Assembly: GCA_900321715.1 (NCBI GenBank) | Contig: ONXC01000005.1 | Coordinates: forward strand, 18,294 to 82,293 | DNA: 64,000 bases | Direction: 5' to 3' | DNA from: an uncultured Bacteroidales bacterium | GTDB taxonomy: Bacteria > Bacteroidota > Bacteroidia > Bacteroidales > UBA932 | Shown: positions 42,810 to 51,537 of the stretch, in pieces | Layout: each line of letters begins with the position of its first letter | Position numbering within the stretch: the stretch's first letter is position 1 | The notes under the pieces: generated by a model | Told to the model about the DNA's origin: nothing | What the model saw: the letters and a program-made list of their open reading frames with translations, nothing else | The model's database searches: none | Program-made: the position numbers and the translations under genes

Positions 42810-44375
42810 ATGAAGAAGTATATATTTTCAATTGTCGCGCTGGCAGTCCTTGCATTGATTGCCGGATGTGCGAAACAGCAGTCAGTGGATGTTGTCCCCG
42901 GCAGTAGGATCGTTACGGTTACTGCGGCCCTGGAGAATGCCACTACCAAAGTCACCACCGGTTCCGAAGTAGGCAAGTTCGCTTGGGAAAAGGGTGACGT
43001 GATTGGCGTCTGGGTTGGCGATGCATTCGTCCCCTTCACGCTTGATGATAGCTCTGTGGGAACAGTTGCCGGCAAGTTTACGGGTGAAGTTCCTGCAGGT
43101 AAGGAGATAGACTTTGCCGTCTATCCTTATTCTGAGGCCGATACTTATGCCGATGGCGTCTACACCTCCAATTACAGCCAGGACTGGTGGGACTACAAGA
43201 ACGCAGTTCATATGTATGCTCCCAAGGCAAATTCCGCCAACGAGTATAAGTTCCAGCATCTTTGCGCCTATGCCCTGATTACCATCAAGAACCTCCGTGC
43301 CGACTGCAAGTATGCATATCTTGAGTCTCCCGGCGGATCCATGTTCCTCCAGGGCGGAGAGAGCGCCAATCTTAACGATGAGTATCCCAAGTTATCCGGA
43401 GAAGCCGCAGAGCAGTGCTTTGTGGAACTCCCCGAGGATCACTCCAAGATTGTCATCTATGCTCCTATCCTTCCCGGTGAGTGGAAAGACGGCAAGGACT
43501 TCAAAGTGAAATTCTTCCGTGAAAAGGACTTTGACCAGGAATATGGCAAGAACGATCTTGAGGCCGAACCTGTTATCAACCACAAGGGTAAGATAGTTAC
43601 CGGCGGAATCGTGAACCGCGGTGAGATTATCGTATTCCCCGACATAGTGTTCGAGGGCGCTGCCGCTTCCGGTATCAGTGCAACTATCGAAGGTGGTCTT
43701 ACCTGGCTTTCAGGTACAAAGATCGGCCTTTGGGATGGCACAACCCTTACTGAGAAGACCGTTGCCAGCGGCAATGTGGCCGTAGGTGAATTCGAAGGAG
43801 ATGTCCCCGAGAATGCATTATATGCTATCACTCCCACCACCGGCATCGAACTGGATGGAACTTCCCTCAAGTACACCAATGACCAGTGGAATTTCGCCCC
43901 TGGTGCATTCCTCTTCGGTACAGTTGGTGAACCCACCTCTTCTGCATACCTCAAGAGCATTGCCTTCAAGAATATGGGCGCTACCATCCGCGTAACGCTG
44001 AAGAACATCCCCGCTGCGGCGAAGACTGTCTTCCTGGAGTGCGGTGCACGTCCGTTCTTCTTCTTCGAGGGAACTGTGAATCCGCTTGATGAGAATCCCG
44101 TGATTGAGGCTGCCGCCAAGGACGAATGGTGTGTCATGGTGCTTCCTGAGCACACAGGTGATATCGCATCCCTGACGTTTGACGTTCCCATTCTCACCGG
44201 AGCCTATGATACTCCGCCATGGGGCTTCAAGGCCGAATGCTACTCTGAGACGGCAGATACTTGGGATTGGGGTGCAAAGGTATCCAACAAACCTCAGAGC
44301 GACGAGATCGAGACAAACGGTACCATCAATCGCGGTGACATCTTTAACGTGACCCTCACCTTCGAGGCTCTGTAG
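42810..44375 (+). CDS. Tandem fimbrillin-like lipoprotein (two domains)
   Basis: 521 residues. The lipobox is LIAGCAKQ. Two fimbrillin-like halves are visible. The first (about 28-285) has IVTVTAALENATTKV, FAWEKGDVIGVWVG and FAVYPYSEADTYADGVY. The second (about 286-521) has ISATIEGGLTWLSGTKIGLW and LYAITPTTGIELDG. Each half holds the same late motif (YLESPGG / FLECGAR, then VELPEDHS / VMVLPEHTGD). An internal duplication is likely. It is followed by a GC-rich hairpin and then a CotH-kinase gene, mirroring the 11489-15746 pair. Confidence 0.72.
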   Translation: MKKYIFSIVALAVLALIAGCAKQQSVDVVPGSRIVTVTAALENATTKVTTGSEVGKFAWEKGDVIGVWVGDAFVPFTLDDSSVGTVAGKFTGEVPAGKEIDFAVYPYSEADTYADGVYTSNYSQDWWDYKNAVHMYAPKANSANEYKFQHLCAYALITIKNLRADCKYAYLESPGGSMFLQGGESANLNDEYPKLSGEAAEQCFVELPEDHSKIVIYAPILPGEWKDGKDFKVKFFREKDFDQEYGKNDLEAEPVINHKGKIVTGGIVNRGEIIVFPDIVFEGAAASGISATIEGGLTWLSGTKIGLWDGTTLTEKTVASGNVAVGEFEGDVPENALYAITPTTGIELDGTSLKYTNDQWNFAPGAFLFGTVGEPTSSAYLKSIAFKNMGATIRVTLKNIPAAAKTVFLECGARPFFFFEGTVNPLDENPVIEAAAKDEWCVMVLPEHTGDIASLTFDVPILTGAYDTPPWGFKAECYSETADTWDWGAKVSNKPQSDEIETNGTINRGDIFNVTLTFEAL

Positions 44376-44396
44376 TGATTCACTGCCGGCTTTTCG

Positions 44397-44424
44397 GGCG
44401 GCGCCCCCTGACCGGGACGCCGCC
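44397..44424 (+). other. GC-rich hairpin between fimbrillin-like and CotH genes
   Basis: GGCGGCG (44397-44403) pairs with CGCCGCC (44418-44424), with further C/G pairing possible in the loop. There is no T tract, so it is not a classic terminator. It may stabilise the upstream mRNA end or partly uncouple CotH expression from the operon. Confidence 0.55.
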
Positions 44425-44441
44425 TGCCAGCAACGCAAACT

Positions 44442-45800
44442 ATGAATAAAAACTTTATCTGTCTTGTCCTTGTGGCCGTGGTGCTGGCTCTGCCTTCCTG
44501 TGAGAAGGCGGAAGAGCCCGCTACGGCCCGGGAGGACACGGTAGATCAACCTTCAGGCCCTAAAGTCTATCCGTACATCTCTCTTACGACGGAAGCAGAG
44601 ATAGTGGGCCCCACCCGGCACGGAAAGGACGTGGATAAATCGGCCTACTATGTACGCGGGCGTATGCTGCTCAACGACCCAGACGGCTTCTATTCCGACA
44701 CTCCGCTTGTGGATGCAAAGCTTAATATCCGCTGGAGGGGGCACTCCACCCTTACCTGCGAAAAGAAGTCGTATCGCATAAAGCTGGACGAAAAAGCCAG
44801 CCTCCTTGGGATAAACTCTGACCGGGACTGGTACCTCATTGCCAATCATCCCGACAAAACGCTTATGCGCAATATGGTGGCCATGCGTATCTCTCAGATC
44901 TGCGGAATGTCCTGGACCCCCACGATGCTGCCGGTAGAACTATGGCTCAACGGGGATTTCAAGGGAAACTATATGCTCAGTGAGCATAAGGAAGTCAACG
45001 ACAACAAGGTAAAGATCCATCCTGCCGGTCCCAAGGACAACGAGGGTGAAGCCCTTACCGGAGACTATTACTTTGAGATAGAGTCCGACATGGACCAGCC
45101 GGCCGGGTTCTGGACTTCAATCTACAGGGAGCCCGTGATGTTCCGTGAACCGGAAGAACCCACCGAGGCCCAGATAGAGTATTGCCGGGAGTACTTTGAA
45201 GCTATGGAGAGATCCATCCAGGACGGAGATTTCTCTGCCGGCGGCCACCGCGCATATGAGGATTATATAGACGTGGAATCATTTGTGAACCACTATATAA
45301 TCCAGGAGTTCTGCAAGCCCGTGGATGTGCTCCGGAAAAGTACGTTCCTTACCAAGACCCGCGGCGGAAAACTTGCCTTCTGCCACGTTTGGGACTTTGA
45401 CCTGGCGCTTGGGAACTGCTCATATCTTCATGCCGATCCCGGCGCAGAGGACGGCCCGGAGGGATGGTGGGTAAAGACCATCGCTCCCTGTAGGATGAAG
45501 ACGGGATGGTACCTCCGGCTGTTTGAGGATCCCAAATTCCGTGAGGCCGTGATAGTCCGTTGGAATGAAGTGAAGGGAGAGCTTGAGACGCTTCCCGGTT
45601 ATATAGACGGCCTTCTTGCCCTTCACAGGGAGTCGTTTGACAGGAACTTTGAGAGATGGCCTGTTATCGGCACCAATGTGTGGCCAAATTCCTGGCCTGA
45701 AGAGCAGCTTCCCACATCCTACGATGAAGAGGTGGCGCTCCTTAAGGACTTCTGCGTCAGACGCCTCCAATGGTTAGATACAAATATAAATGACCTATAA
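44442..45800 (+). CDS. CotH-family atypical kinase, lipoprotein
   Basis: 452 residues. The lipobox is ALPSCEKAE. The CotH domain covers about 45-445: LNIRWRGHSTLTCEKKSYRI, LLGINSDRDWYLIANHPDKT, GNYMLSEHKEV, Asp295 (CKPVDVLRKSTFL) as candidate catalytic residue and Asp318/Asp320 (HVWDFDLALGN) as candidate metal ligands. It is shorter than the CotH at 13845 because the N-terminal beta domains are missing. Both are exported lipoproteins beside fimbrillin-like genes. Bacillus CotH proteins are protein kinases; here a surface protein or a glycan could be the acceptor. The next gene starts 1 nt after the stop. Confidence 0.85.
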   Translation: MNKNFICLVLVAVVLALPSCEKAEEPATAREDTVDQPSGPKVYPYISLTTEAEIVGPTRHGKDVDKSAYYVRGRMLLNDPDGFYSDTPLVDAKLNIRWRGHSTLTCEKKSYRIKLDEKASLLGINSDRDWYLIANHPDKTLMRNMVAMRISQICGMSWTPTMLPVELWLNGDFKGNYMLSEHKEVNDNKVKIHPAGPKDNEGEALTGDYYFEIESDMDQPAGFWTSIYREPVMFREPEEPTEAQIEYCREYFEAMERSIQDGDFSAGGHRAYEDYIDVESFVNHYIIQEFCKPVDVLRKSTFLTKTRGGKLAFCHVWDFDLALGNCSYLHADPGAEDGPEGWWVKTIAPCRMKTGWYLRLFEDPKFREAVIVRWNEVKGELETLPGYIDGLLALHRESFDRNFERWPVIGTNVWPNSWPEEQLPTSYDEEVALLKDFCVRRLQWLDTNINDL

Positions 45801-45801
45801 T

Positions 45802-47634
45802 ATGAAGTATTGCTGTCACATCCTTCTCCTTGCCCTGGCGCTTTCCGCCTGCACGGATAAAGCCGCACTGGAGCCGGTAGATTTCTCTGACGTGCTCATA
45901 GAAGACTCCTTCTGGACGCCCCGCCTTGACCGTCATAAGACTGCTACCATTCCCATCTGTATAGACCAGATAGAGAAGGAGACGGGAAGGATGCGTAATT
46001 TTGAGAAGGCCGCTGCCGGGGAAGGGGAGCATGAAGGCTACTTCTTCGATGATTCAGACGTGTACAAGGCCCTGGAAGGCCTTGCATACTCCCTTATCCA
46101 GCATCCGGACCCCGTCCTTGAGGCAAAATGCGACGAGTGGATTTCCAAGATTGCCGCCGCCCAGCAGGAAGACGGCTACATCAACACCTACTTCACCCTG
46201 CCCTGCCCCATAGAGCGCTGGACCGATATGGATAAGCATGAGCTTTACTGCACCGGACATATGATAGAGGCCGCCATCGCGTACTATCATGCTACCGGTA
46301 AGCGTACCCTTCTTGACGTGGCGCAGCGTATGGTAGATCATGCCATGACCGTAATGGGCCCCGGTCTCAGGCACTGGGTCCCCGGTCATGAGGAGATAGA
46401 GCTTGCCCTTGTGAAACTCTACCGTGAAACCGGCGATAAGAAGTATCTTGATTTTGCCGACTGGCTCCTTGACCAGCGCGGACACGGCTACGGTGTTTAC
46501 GGAGACCCTCTGGAGCCCGTGGACGACGGAACGCGCCTCTACTATCAGGACAATGTCCCGGTAAGGGAAATAACTGATATAGTGGGCCACGCGGTACGTG
46601 CCATGTATCTCTATTGCGGTATGGCCGATGTTGCATCTTTTACGGGAGACAAAGGCTATATGGAAGCTCTGGACCGCGTTTGGGACGACGTAGTGCTCAG
46701 AAACATGTATATAACGGGCGGAATCGGCTCGTCCTATACCAACGAAGGATTCACTGAAGACTATGACCTCCCCAATCTGGAAGCATACTGCGAGACCTGC
46801 GCATCTATCGGCATGATTCTCTGGAATTCCCGTATGAACCGCCTTACGGGTGATGTCCGTTATGCCGATATCATGGAACGATGCCTCTACAATGCTGCCC
46901 TGGCCGGGATGTCCCTCTCCGGAGACCGTTTCTTCTATGTGAACCCCCTGGAGTCCAAGGGTAATCATCACCGCCGCCCCTGGTTTGGCTGCGCATGCTG
47001 CCCCAGCAATGTGTGCCGCTTCCTTCCCTCCATAGGAGGCTACATCTATAATGTAAAAGGCCGCAGCATCTACACCAACCTGTATATCGGCGGCACTGCC
47101 ACATTTGACGTGGATGGTAAGCCCGTCACCCTTAAGCAGGAGACAGGGTATCCCTGGGAAGGAACTGTCCAGCTGACGGTTCAGACCGAATGCCGTGCCA
47201 GGCTGATGCTCAGAATCCCTGGCTGGTGCACCTCCTGGAGCCTTGAGGTAAACGGGGAAAGAGTGACATATTCCAATTCCGGAACCGCCGGCTATGTGTG
47301 CGCCGGCAATGCCTGGAAGGCCGGAGACCGGGTTACCCTCAAACTGGACATGCCTGTGCGCATGGAGGCCGCAGACCCTAACGTTAAGGCCGATATCGGA
47401 AAACGTGCGGTTTGCCGCGGTCCTCTTGTGTATTGTATGGAGGAGGTTGATAATCCCGAATCCTATGATTCTGCACTGCTTTCCAGCGCCACCGTTTTCC
47501 AGGAGACCTGGGAACCTGACCTTCTTGACGGGGTAACCACAATCCGCACTGCCGATGGCGCAGTATTTGTGCCCTACTATTCATGGGACAACCGCGAAGC
47601 CGGCAGGATGAAGGTATGGGTAGATTACAAATAA
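45802..47634 (+). CDS. GH127 beta-L-arabinofuranosidase-like (DUF1680) lipoprotein
   Basis: 610 residues from the ATG at 45802; a start at 45790 would overlap the CotH gene and was not chosen. The lipobox is ALSACTDK. The (alpha/alpha)6 barrel and beta-sandwich follow the GH127 pattern, and the active site of the Bifidobacterium HypBA1 type maps well. Glu315 (TNEGFTED) would be the acid/base. Glu331 and Cys333 (AYCETCAS) plus Cys399 and Cys400 (FGCACCPSN) would form the zinc-thiolate nucleophile site. This is a much better match than the DUF1680 protein at 28275. GH127 releases beta-L-arabinofuranose, e.g. from hydroxyproline-linked or RG-II side chains. It is followed by GH89 after 11 nt. 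Confidence 0.9.
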   Translation: MKYCCHILLLALALSACTDKAALEPVDFSDVLIEDSFWTPRLDRHKTATIPICIDQIEKETGRMRNFEKAAAGEGEHEGYFFDDSDVYKALEGLAYSLIQHPDPVLEAKCDEWISKIAAAQQEDGYINTYFTLPCPIERWTDMDKHELYCTGHMIEAAIAYYHATGKRTLLDVAQRMVDHAMTVMGPGLRHWVPGHEEIELALVKLYRETGDKKYLDFADWLLDQRGHGYGVYGDPLEPVDDGTRLYYQDNVPVREITDIVGHAVRAMYLYCGMADVASFTGDKGYMEALDRVWDDVVLRNMYITGGIGSSYTNEGFTEDYDLPNLEAYCETCASIGMILWNSRMNRLTGDVRYADIMERCLYNAALAGMSLSGDRFFYVNPLESKGNHHRRPWFGCACCPSNVCRFLPSIGGYIYNVKGRSIYTNLYIGGTATFDVDGKPVTLKQETGYPWEGTVQLTVQTECRARLMLRIPGWCTSWSLEVNGERVTYSNSGTAGYVCAGNAWKAGDRVTLKLDMPVRMEAADPNVKADIGKRAVCRGPLVYCMEEVDNPESYDSALLSSATVFQETWEPDLLDGVTTIRTADGAVFVPYYSWDNREAGRMKVWVDYK

Positions 47635-47645
47635 AACTTTGAAGC

Positions 47646-49733
47646 ATGAAAAAACTGCTCCTCGTGGCATTCTGTACCGCAATTATGGCCGGGTGCGCCT
47701 CTCCCAAGGATGTGAGGGAGGCCAGAGCCCTTGCCGGCAGGGTACTGGAAGGAAGCGGCGTAAGCCATATCCAATTCCGTAAATTATCGGCCGAGGCCGA
47801 TACCTTCCGCATAGAATCCGAAGGAGGCAAGGTTATCATATCCGGTAATAATGCCAATTCCATGGCCACCGGCCTTGGATACTACCTAAGGCATTACTGC
47901 AACATAAGCATAGGCTGGATGGATGAAGGCAGGGCACGTCTGGATGCCCCTATCCCGGAGGTGACAGAGGCTGTGGAGTCATCGGCCCTTGTGCCCAACC
48001 GCTTCTTCCTTAATTACTGCACATATGGTTATACCCTGCCATGGTGGAAATGGCCGGACTGGGAGCGTCTCATAGACTGGATGGCCCTCAACGGCGTAAA
48101 TCTGCCCCTTGCCATCACCGGCCAGGAATCAGTCTGGTACGAGGTATGGCAGGAAATGGGCCTTTCTGACGAGCAGATCCGCGGTTTCTTCTCCGGACCG
48201 GCCCATCTTCCCTGGCACAGGATGATCAACATAGACGGATGGCAGAGCCCTCTGCCAAAATCCTGGCTCCGTGGCCAGCAGGCTCTCCAGAAAAAGATCC
48301 TGGAAAGGGAAAGGGCGCTTTCCATGCGGCCGGTACTGCCGGCTTTCTCCGGACACGTCCCTCCGGCTCTGCGGGAGGTCTATCCTGAGGCCGATATCCT
48401 TCAGATAGGGCCCTGGGCGGGCTTCTCAGAGGAATATACGCCTTATTGCCTGAATCCCACGGACAGCCTTTTCCCCGTCATCCAGGAAAAATTCATCCGG
48501 AAGCAGACCCAGATATACGGAACGGACCACGTCTACGGAATAGACCTTTTCAATGAGATCCAGCCCAGAAGTTGGGAGAACGAGTGGCTTTCAAGTGCCG
48601 GCTCAGGGGTGTATTCTTCCCTTGAAGCCGCAGATCCTGAAGCCGTCTGGCTCCAGATGACCTGGCTGTTCTGGTATCAGGGGAGGGACTGGACTCCTGA
48701 GAAGATCAAGGCTTACATCACGTCCTATCCCGCTTCCAGGCAGCTTCTGCTGGATTATTTCTGCGAGTCCAGCGAGATTTGGAGAAGGACGGAGAGTTAC
48801 TTCGGCGTACCTTTTATCTGGTGCTATCTTGGTAACTTCGGCGGAAATACGGTGCTCACCGGCAATATCCATGAAGTGGACCGGCGCATCAATGAAGCCC
48901 TGGCCACTGCGGGGCCTTCAATGCAGGGTATCGGCTGCACCCTGGAGGCTCTTGACTGCAACCCTTACGTGTTTGAATATGTCCTTGGAAAGGCCTGGGA
49001 CTATCCCGCAACTCCGGAGTCCTATGCCACTCTCCTTGCCGATTCCCGCACCGGCAAGGCCGATGAAAATGCCCGAAAGGCCTGGGAGATCCTGGTTCAG
49101 GATATCTATGGCAAGACCGTTCCGGTAGGGTTCAGTTGTACCGTCCATGAGAGGCCTTCTCTTGGGAAGAATATGAAGTGGCTCCATCCCCGCTATGAGG
49201 ATGCCCGCCTGGAAGAGGCTCTGGAGCTGCTCCGCAAGTCCGGCGGCTCAGGCCCGGCCTATGAGTATGACCTTGCGAACCTTCAGAGGCAGGTCCTTGC
49301 CAATAAATCGGCCTATATCTATGAAGACTTCCAGGCTGCTTATGAAAGGAAGGACGTTGCCGCAATGAAGGAATCGGCACGGGAATTCCTATCCCTTATA
49401 GACAAGATGACGGAGGCTGTTTCCGGACAGTCGTATTTCTCCCTGGACAAGTGGATTGCCGATGCCCGCTCCTGGGCCGACACCCCTCTGGAGGCCAATT
49501 ACTATGAGAAGAACGCCCGCTGTATCCTGTCCACCTGGGGCGATTTCGGGTCCGGCCTCACGGACTATGCCTGCCGGTCATTTGACGGCCTTCTTTCCAC
49601 TTATTACAAACCTCGCTGGGAAAAGTTCTTTGCCGATGTAGTCACGGCCGTGGAAAGCGATGAGCCCTTTGACCAGGAAGCCTTCCAGGCCTGGTGCAAA
49701 ACCTTTGAATATGGCTGGTGGCAGAAGGACTAA
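47646..49733 (+). CDS. GH89 alpha-N-acetylglucosaminidase lipoprotein
   Basis: 695 residues. The lipobox is IMAGCASP. It has the NAGLU layout: a small alpha/beta N-terminal domain (about 25-105, FRIESEGGKVIISGNNANS), a TIM barrel (about 110-440) and an all-alpha C-terminal domain. Catalytic residues by comparison with human NAGLU are Glu304 (DLFNEIQP) and Glu434 (GCTLEALD), 130 apart as in the human enzyme. It removes terminal alpha-GlcNAc, found on some mucins and in heparan sulfate. It is the last gene of the main operon. Its stop codon overlaps the stop of the opposite-strand Kelch regulator, leaving no room for a terminator. Confidence 0.92.
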   Translation: MKKLLLVAFCTAIMAGCASPKDVREARALAGRVLEGSGVSHIQFRKLSAEADTFRIESEGGKVIISGNNANSMATGLGYYLRHYCNISIGWMDEGRARLDAPIPEVTEAVESSALVPNRFFLNYCTYGYTLPWWKWPDWERLIDWMALNGVNLPLAITGQESVWYEVWQEMGLSDEQIRGFFSGPAHLPWHRMINIDGWQSPLPKSWLRGQQALQKKILERERALSMRPVLPAFSGHVPPALREVYPEADILQIGPWAGFSEEYTPYCLNPTDSLFPVIQEKFIRKQTQIYGTDHVYGIDLFNEIQPRSWENEWLSSAGSGVYSSLEAADPEAVWLQMTWLFWYQGRDWTPEKIKAYITSYPASRQLLLDYFCESSEIWRRTESYFGVPFIWCYLGNFGGNTVLTGNIHEVDRRINEALATAGPSMQGIGCTLEALDCNPYVFEYVLGKAWDYPATPESYATLLADSRTGKADENARKAWEILVQDIYGKTVPVGFSCTVHERPSLGKNMKWLHPRYEDARLEEALELLRKSGGSGPAYEYDLANLQRQVLANKSAYIYEDFQAAYERKDVAAMKESAREFLSLIDKMTEAVSGQSYFSLDKWIADARSWADTPLEANYYEKNARCILSTWGDFGSGLTDYACRSFDGLLSTYYKPRWEKFFADVVTAVESDEPFDQEAFQAWCKTFEYGWWQKD

Positions 49734-51391
49734 CTGACTGACTCTACCCACTGACGGGGTGTGACCCCTGTGACTTTCTTGAAGTTGCGGAAGAAGGAGC
49801 GCTCTCCGGAAAAACCGGCTTCTTCGGCAATCTGGGACACCTTTTTGTCGGGGTGCATCTTCATCAGCTCCTGTGCATACCTGACCCTGTAGCCGGTGAC
49901 AAAGTCGTTGAAGGACACCCCCGCCTGGCCGTTTATGCAGGCGGAAATATAAGTGACGTTTGTTCCCAGTTCCAGCGCAAGATCGGCCAGTTTAAGGTCA
50001 CTGCGGCGGAAAAGCTCCTTCTCTTCCATGAGCGCGGTGATCTTGGACATAAGGTCACCTCTTGAACCGGGTGCCTCCGAAGGCTCCTCCACATCCTCCT
50101 GTTTGCTTCTGCGCCTTCGCAGAAGGATGATTGCCGTCAATGCAATGGCCAGAAGTGCCAGAATGGCTGCCACCACTATGCCAGTCCAGGGAACTGCGGC
50201 CTTTGCTGGTGCTTCAGTATGAAGGATAAAAGCCTCTCTTGTGGTGGAGAAATTTGTAATATGGGGATTACCATCTACGTTTGACAGTTCCACGCCACCA
50301 ACCATGGCAAAACGGCCGCCGGGCATCATAATGGGATCCCCTGCGAAGTGAGTCTCTCCGTGAATGGCGGCGCAGTAGAAGGAGACGGCCGCTTTTTCGC
50401 TGTCATAGCGTATACGGGCCAGATACACATTCCCTCCCGCATCAACTCCCGGTATCCAGGCCGCGTGGTCCTGAGCGTCAACCTGGAGATTCCCGGACCA
50501 GAGGATTCTGCCTTCCAGGCCTTCCCGTGGCAGCGGAGCATCCATATCAAGAAGCGAAAACCTGCCTCCGGAAAGCTTTATTACCGCAAACATATCAGAG
50601 TGCTCACGGCTTCTGGCTACAAGAAGGTAGGTGTAGGGCGCTATTTGGAAAGTATCCGCCGACAGCGCATTGTTATGGATGAGTCTCCAGGAATCAAGCA
50701 GCGGTTCTTTGTATGAATTGCCGCCCAGGACATCCACAGTGCCGTCCAGGGCTTCTCCCCTTGGCCCTTCGGCCCCAAAAACCACAGTTTTGTCTTCAGA
50801 TGCGGGAAGGATGAACGGTTCTGTCCTTTCCTCACACTGATAATCAAGGTCAGTGAAACCATCCCCGGCACGGTATACGCCAAATCCGTCCGGTGCATAC
50901 CAGTTGCCGCCCACAAGCACGCCGCCGTCCGGCATGGTAAAGGCCGATGACCTGGCGCGCTTCCTGTCCAGGATGCAGTCCGAGCTGAAAACATGGGTGA
51001 CGGGGTTGTACGTTTCCACGCCCCAGCTCTGACCCACCCCGAAGTTCTCCGGGGTGCCTCCCATGAGCATGATCCTGCTGTCCGGAAGTCTGACGGCGGC
51101 GCAGAAGTCGTGCGTGTACATCATCTGGACCTCATGCCAGACGCCTCCGTCCAGATATTCCGCCGTCTGCACCGGCTTGAAACCGTCGGTATGCCCGCCG
51201 AATACGGTAATCTCATCCCCAAGAATAACCGTATGATGACCGCCGCGGGGCGTTGAGAGGTTTGGAAGATGCTCTACGGACATGGCCCTGAACGTTACTC
51301 CAGCAGCCTCAAATGCCTCCTGATCCCCTTTCCCTGAGTGGGCGCAGGAGACCAGAATAATTGTCATGATCAGTAGCGCAGCGTTTTTCAT
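49730..51391 (-). CDS. Kelch-propeller transmembrane AraC regulator
   Basis: 553 residues. The N-terminal signal ends in ILVSCAHSG, which resembles a lipobox. Residues about 30-390 are Kelch-type repeats (GGHHTVILGDEITVFGGH, RIMLMGGTPENFG, GGVLVGGNWYAPDG). A single membrane helix (about 398-424, GIVVAAILALLAIALTAIIL) is followed by RRRR, then a linker and a C-terminal AraC HTH (about 455-553, VTYISACINGQAGVSFNDFV, FSGERSFFRNFKKVTGVTP). No kinase or receiver is present. A periplasmic Kelch sensor joined to a cytoplasmic AraC domain is unusual. It likely regulates the long operon that converges on it or the lipocalin-like gene. The -7 box is 6 nt from the ATG. Confidence 0.85.
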   Translation of the reverse strand: MKNAALLIMTIILVSCAHSGKGDQEAFEAAGVTFRAMSVEHLPNLSTPRGGHHTVILGDEITVFGGHTDGFKPVQTAEYLDGGVWHEVQMMYTHDFCAAVRLPDSRIMLMGGTPENFGVGQSWGVETYNPVTHVFSSDCILDRKRARSSAFTMPDGGVLVGGNWYAPDGFGVYRAGDGFTDLDYQCEERTEPFILPASEDKTVVFGAEGPRGEALDGTVDVLGGNSYKEPLLDSWRLIHNNALSADTFQIAPYTYLLVARSREHSDMFAVIKLSGGRFSLLDMDAPLPREGLEGRILWSGNLQVDAQDHAAWIPGVDAGGNVYLARIRYDSEKAAVSFYCAAIHGETHFAGDPIMMPGGRFAMVGGVELSNVDGNPHITNFSTTREAFILHTEAPAKAAVPWTGIVVAAILALLAIALTAIILLRRRRSKQEDVEEPSEAPGSRGDLMSKITALMEEKELFRRSDLKLADLALELGTNVTYISACINGQAGVSFNDFVTGYRVRYAQELMKMHPDKKVSQIAEEAGFSGERSFFRNFKKVTGVTPRQWVESVS

Positions 51392-51396
51392 ACCCG

Positions 51397-51404
51397 TAAA
51401 GATA
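51397..51404 (-). promoter_or_regulatory. -7-like element of the Kelch/AraC regulator
   Basis: TATCTTTA on the minus strand, one base off TAnnTTTG. It lies so close to the start codon (51391) that the mRNA would be almost leaderless. ATTAATTGG (plus strand, 51410-51418) sits just upstream and recurs at 3930-3938. Confidence 0.45.
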
Positions 51405-51537
51405 ACACTATTAATTGGTTTTTAATAATTGGGGTGACAAATTCTTAAATAAGACGGCAGTGCGTTTATTGGTTGTGTCAGTTGCCCTTATCCTTTTAAT
51501 CGCGATATTGAGCCCAAATTACAAATTGCTAAACGCT

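Noticed and set aside
46054-46971. 305-codon minus-strand frame inside GH127
   Set aside because: Shadow; the GH127 active-site residues are all on the plus strand.
51415-51537. 41-residue N-terminal extension of the lipocalin-like lipoprotein
   Set aside because: It would place a second hydrophobic stretch before a complete lipoprotein signal and overlap the regulator promoter region.
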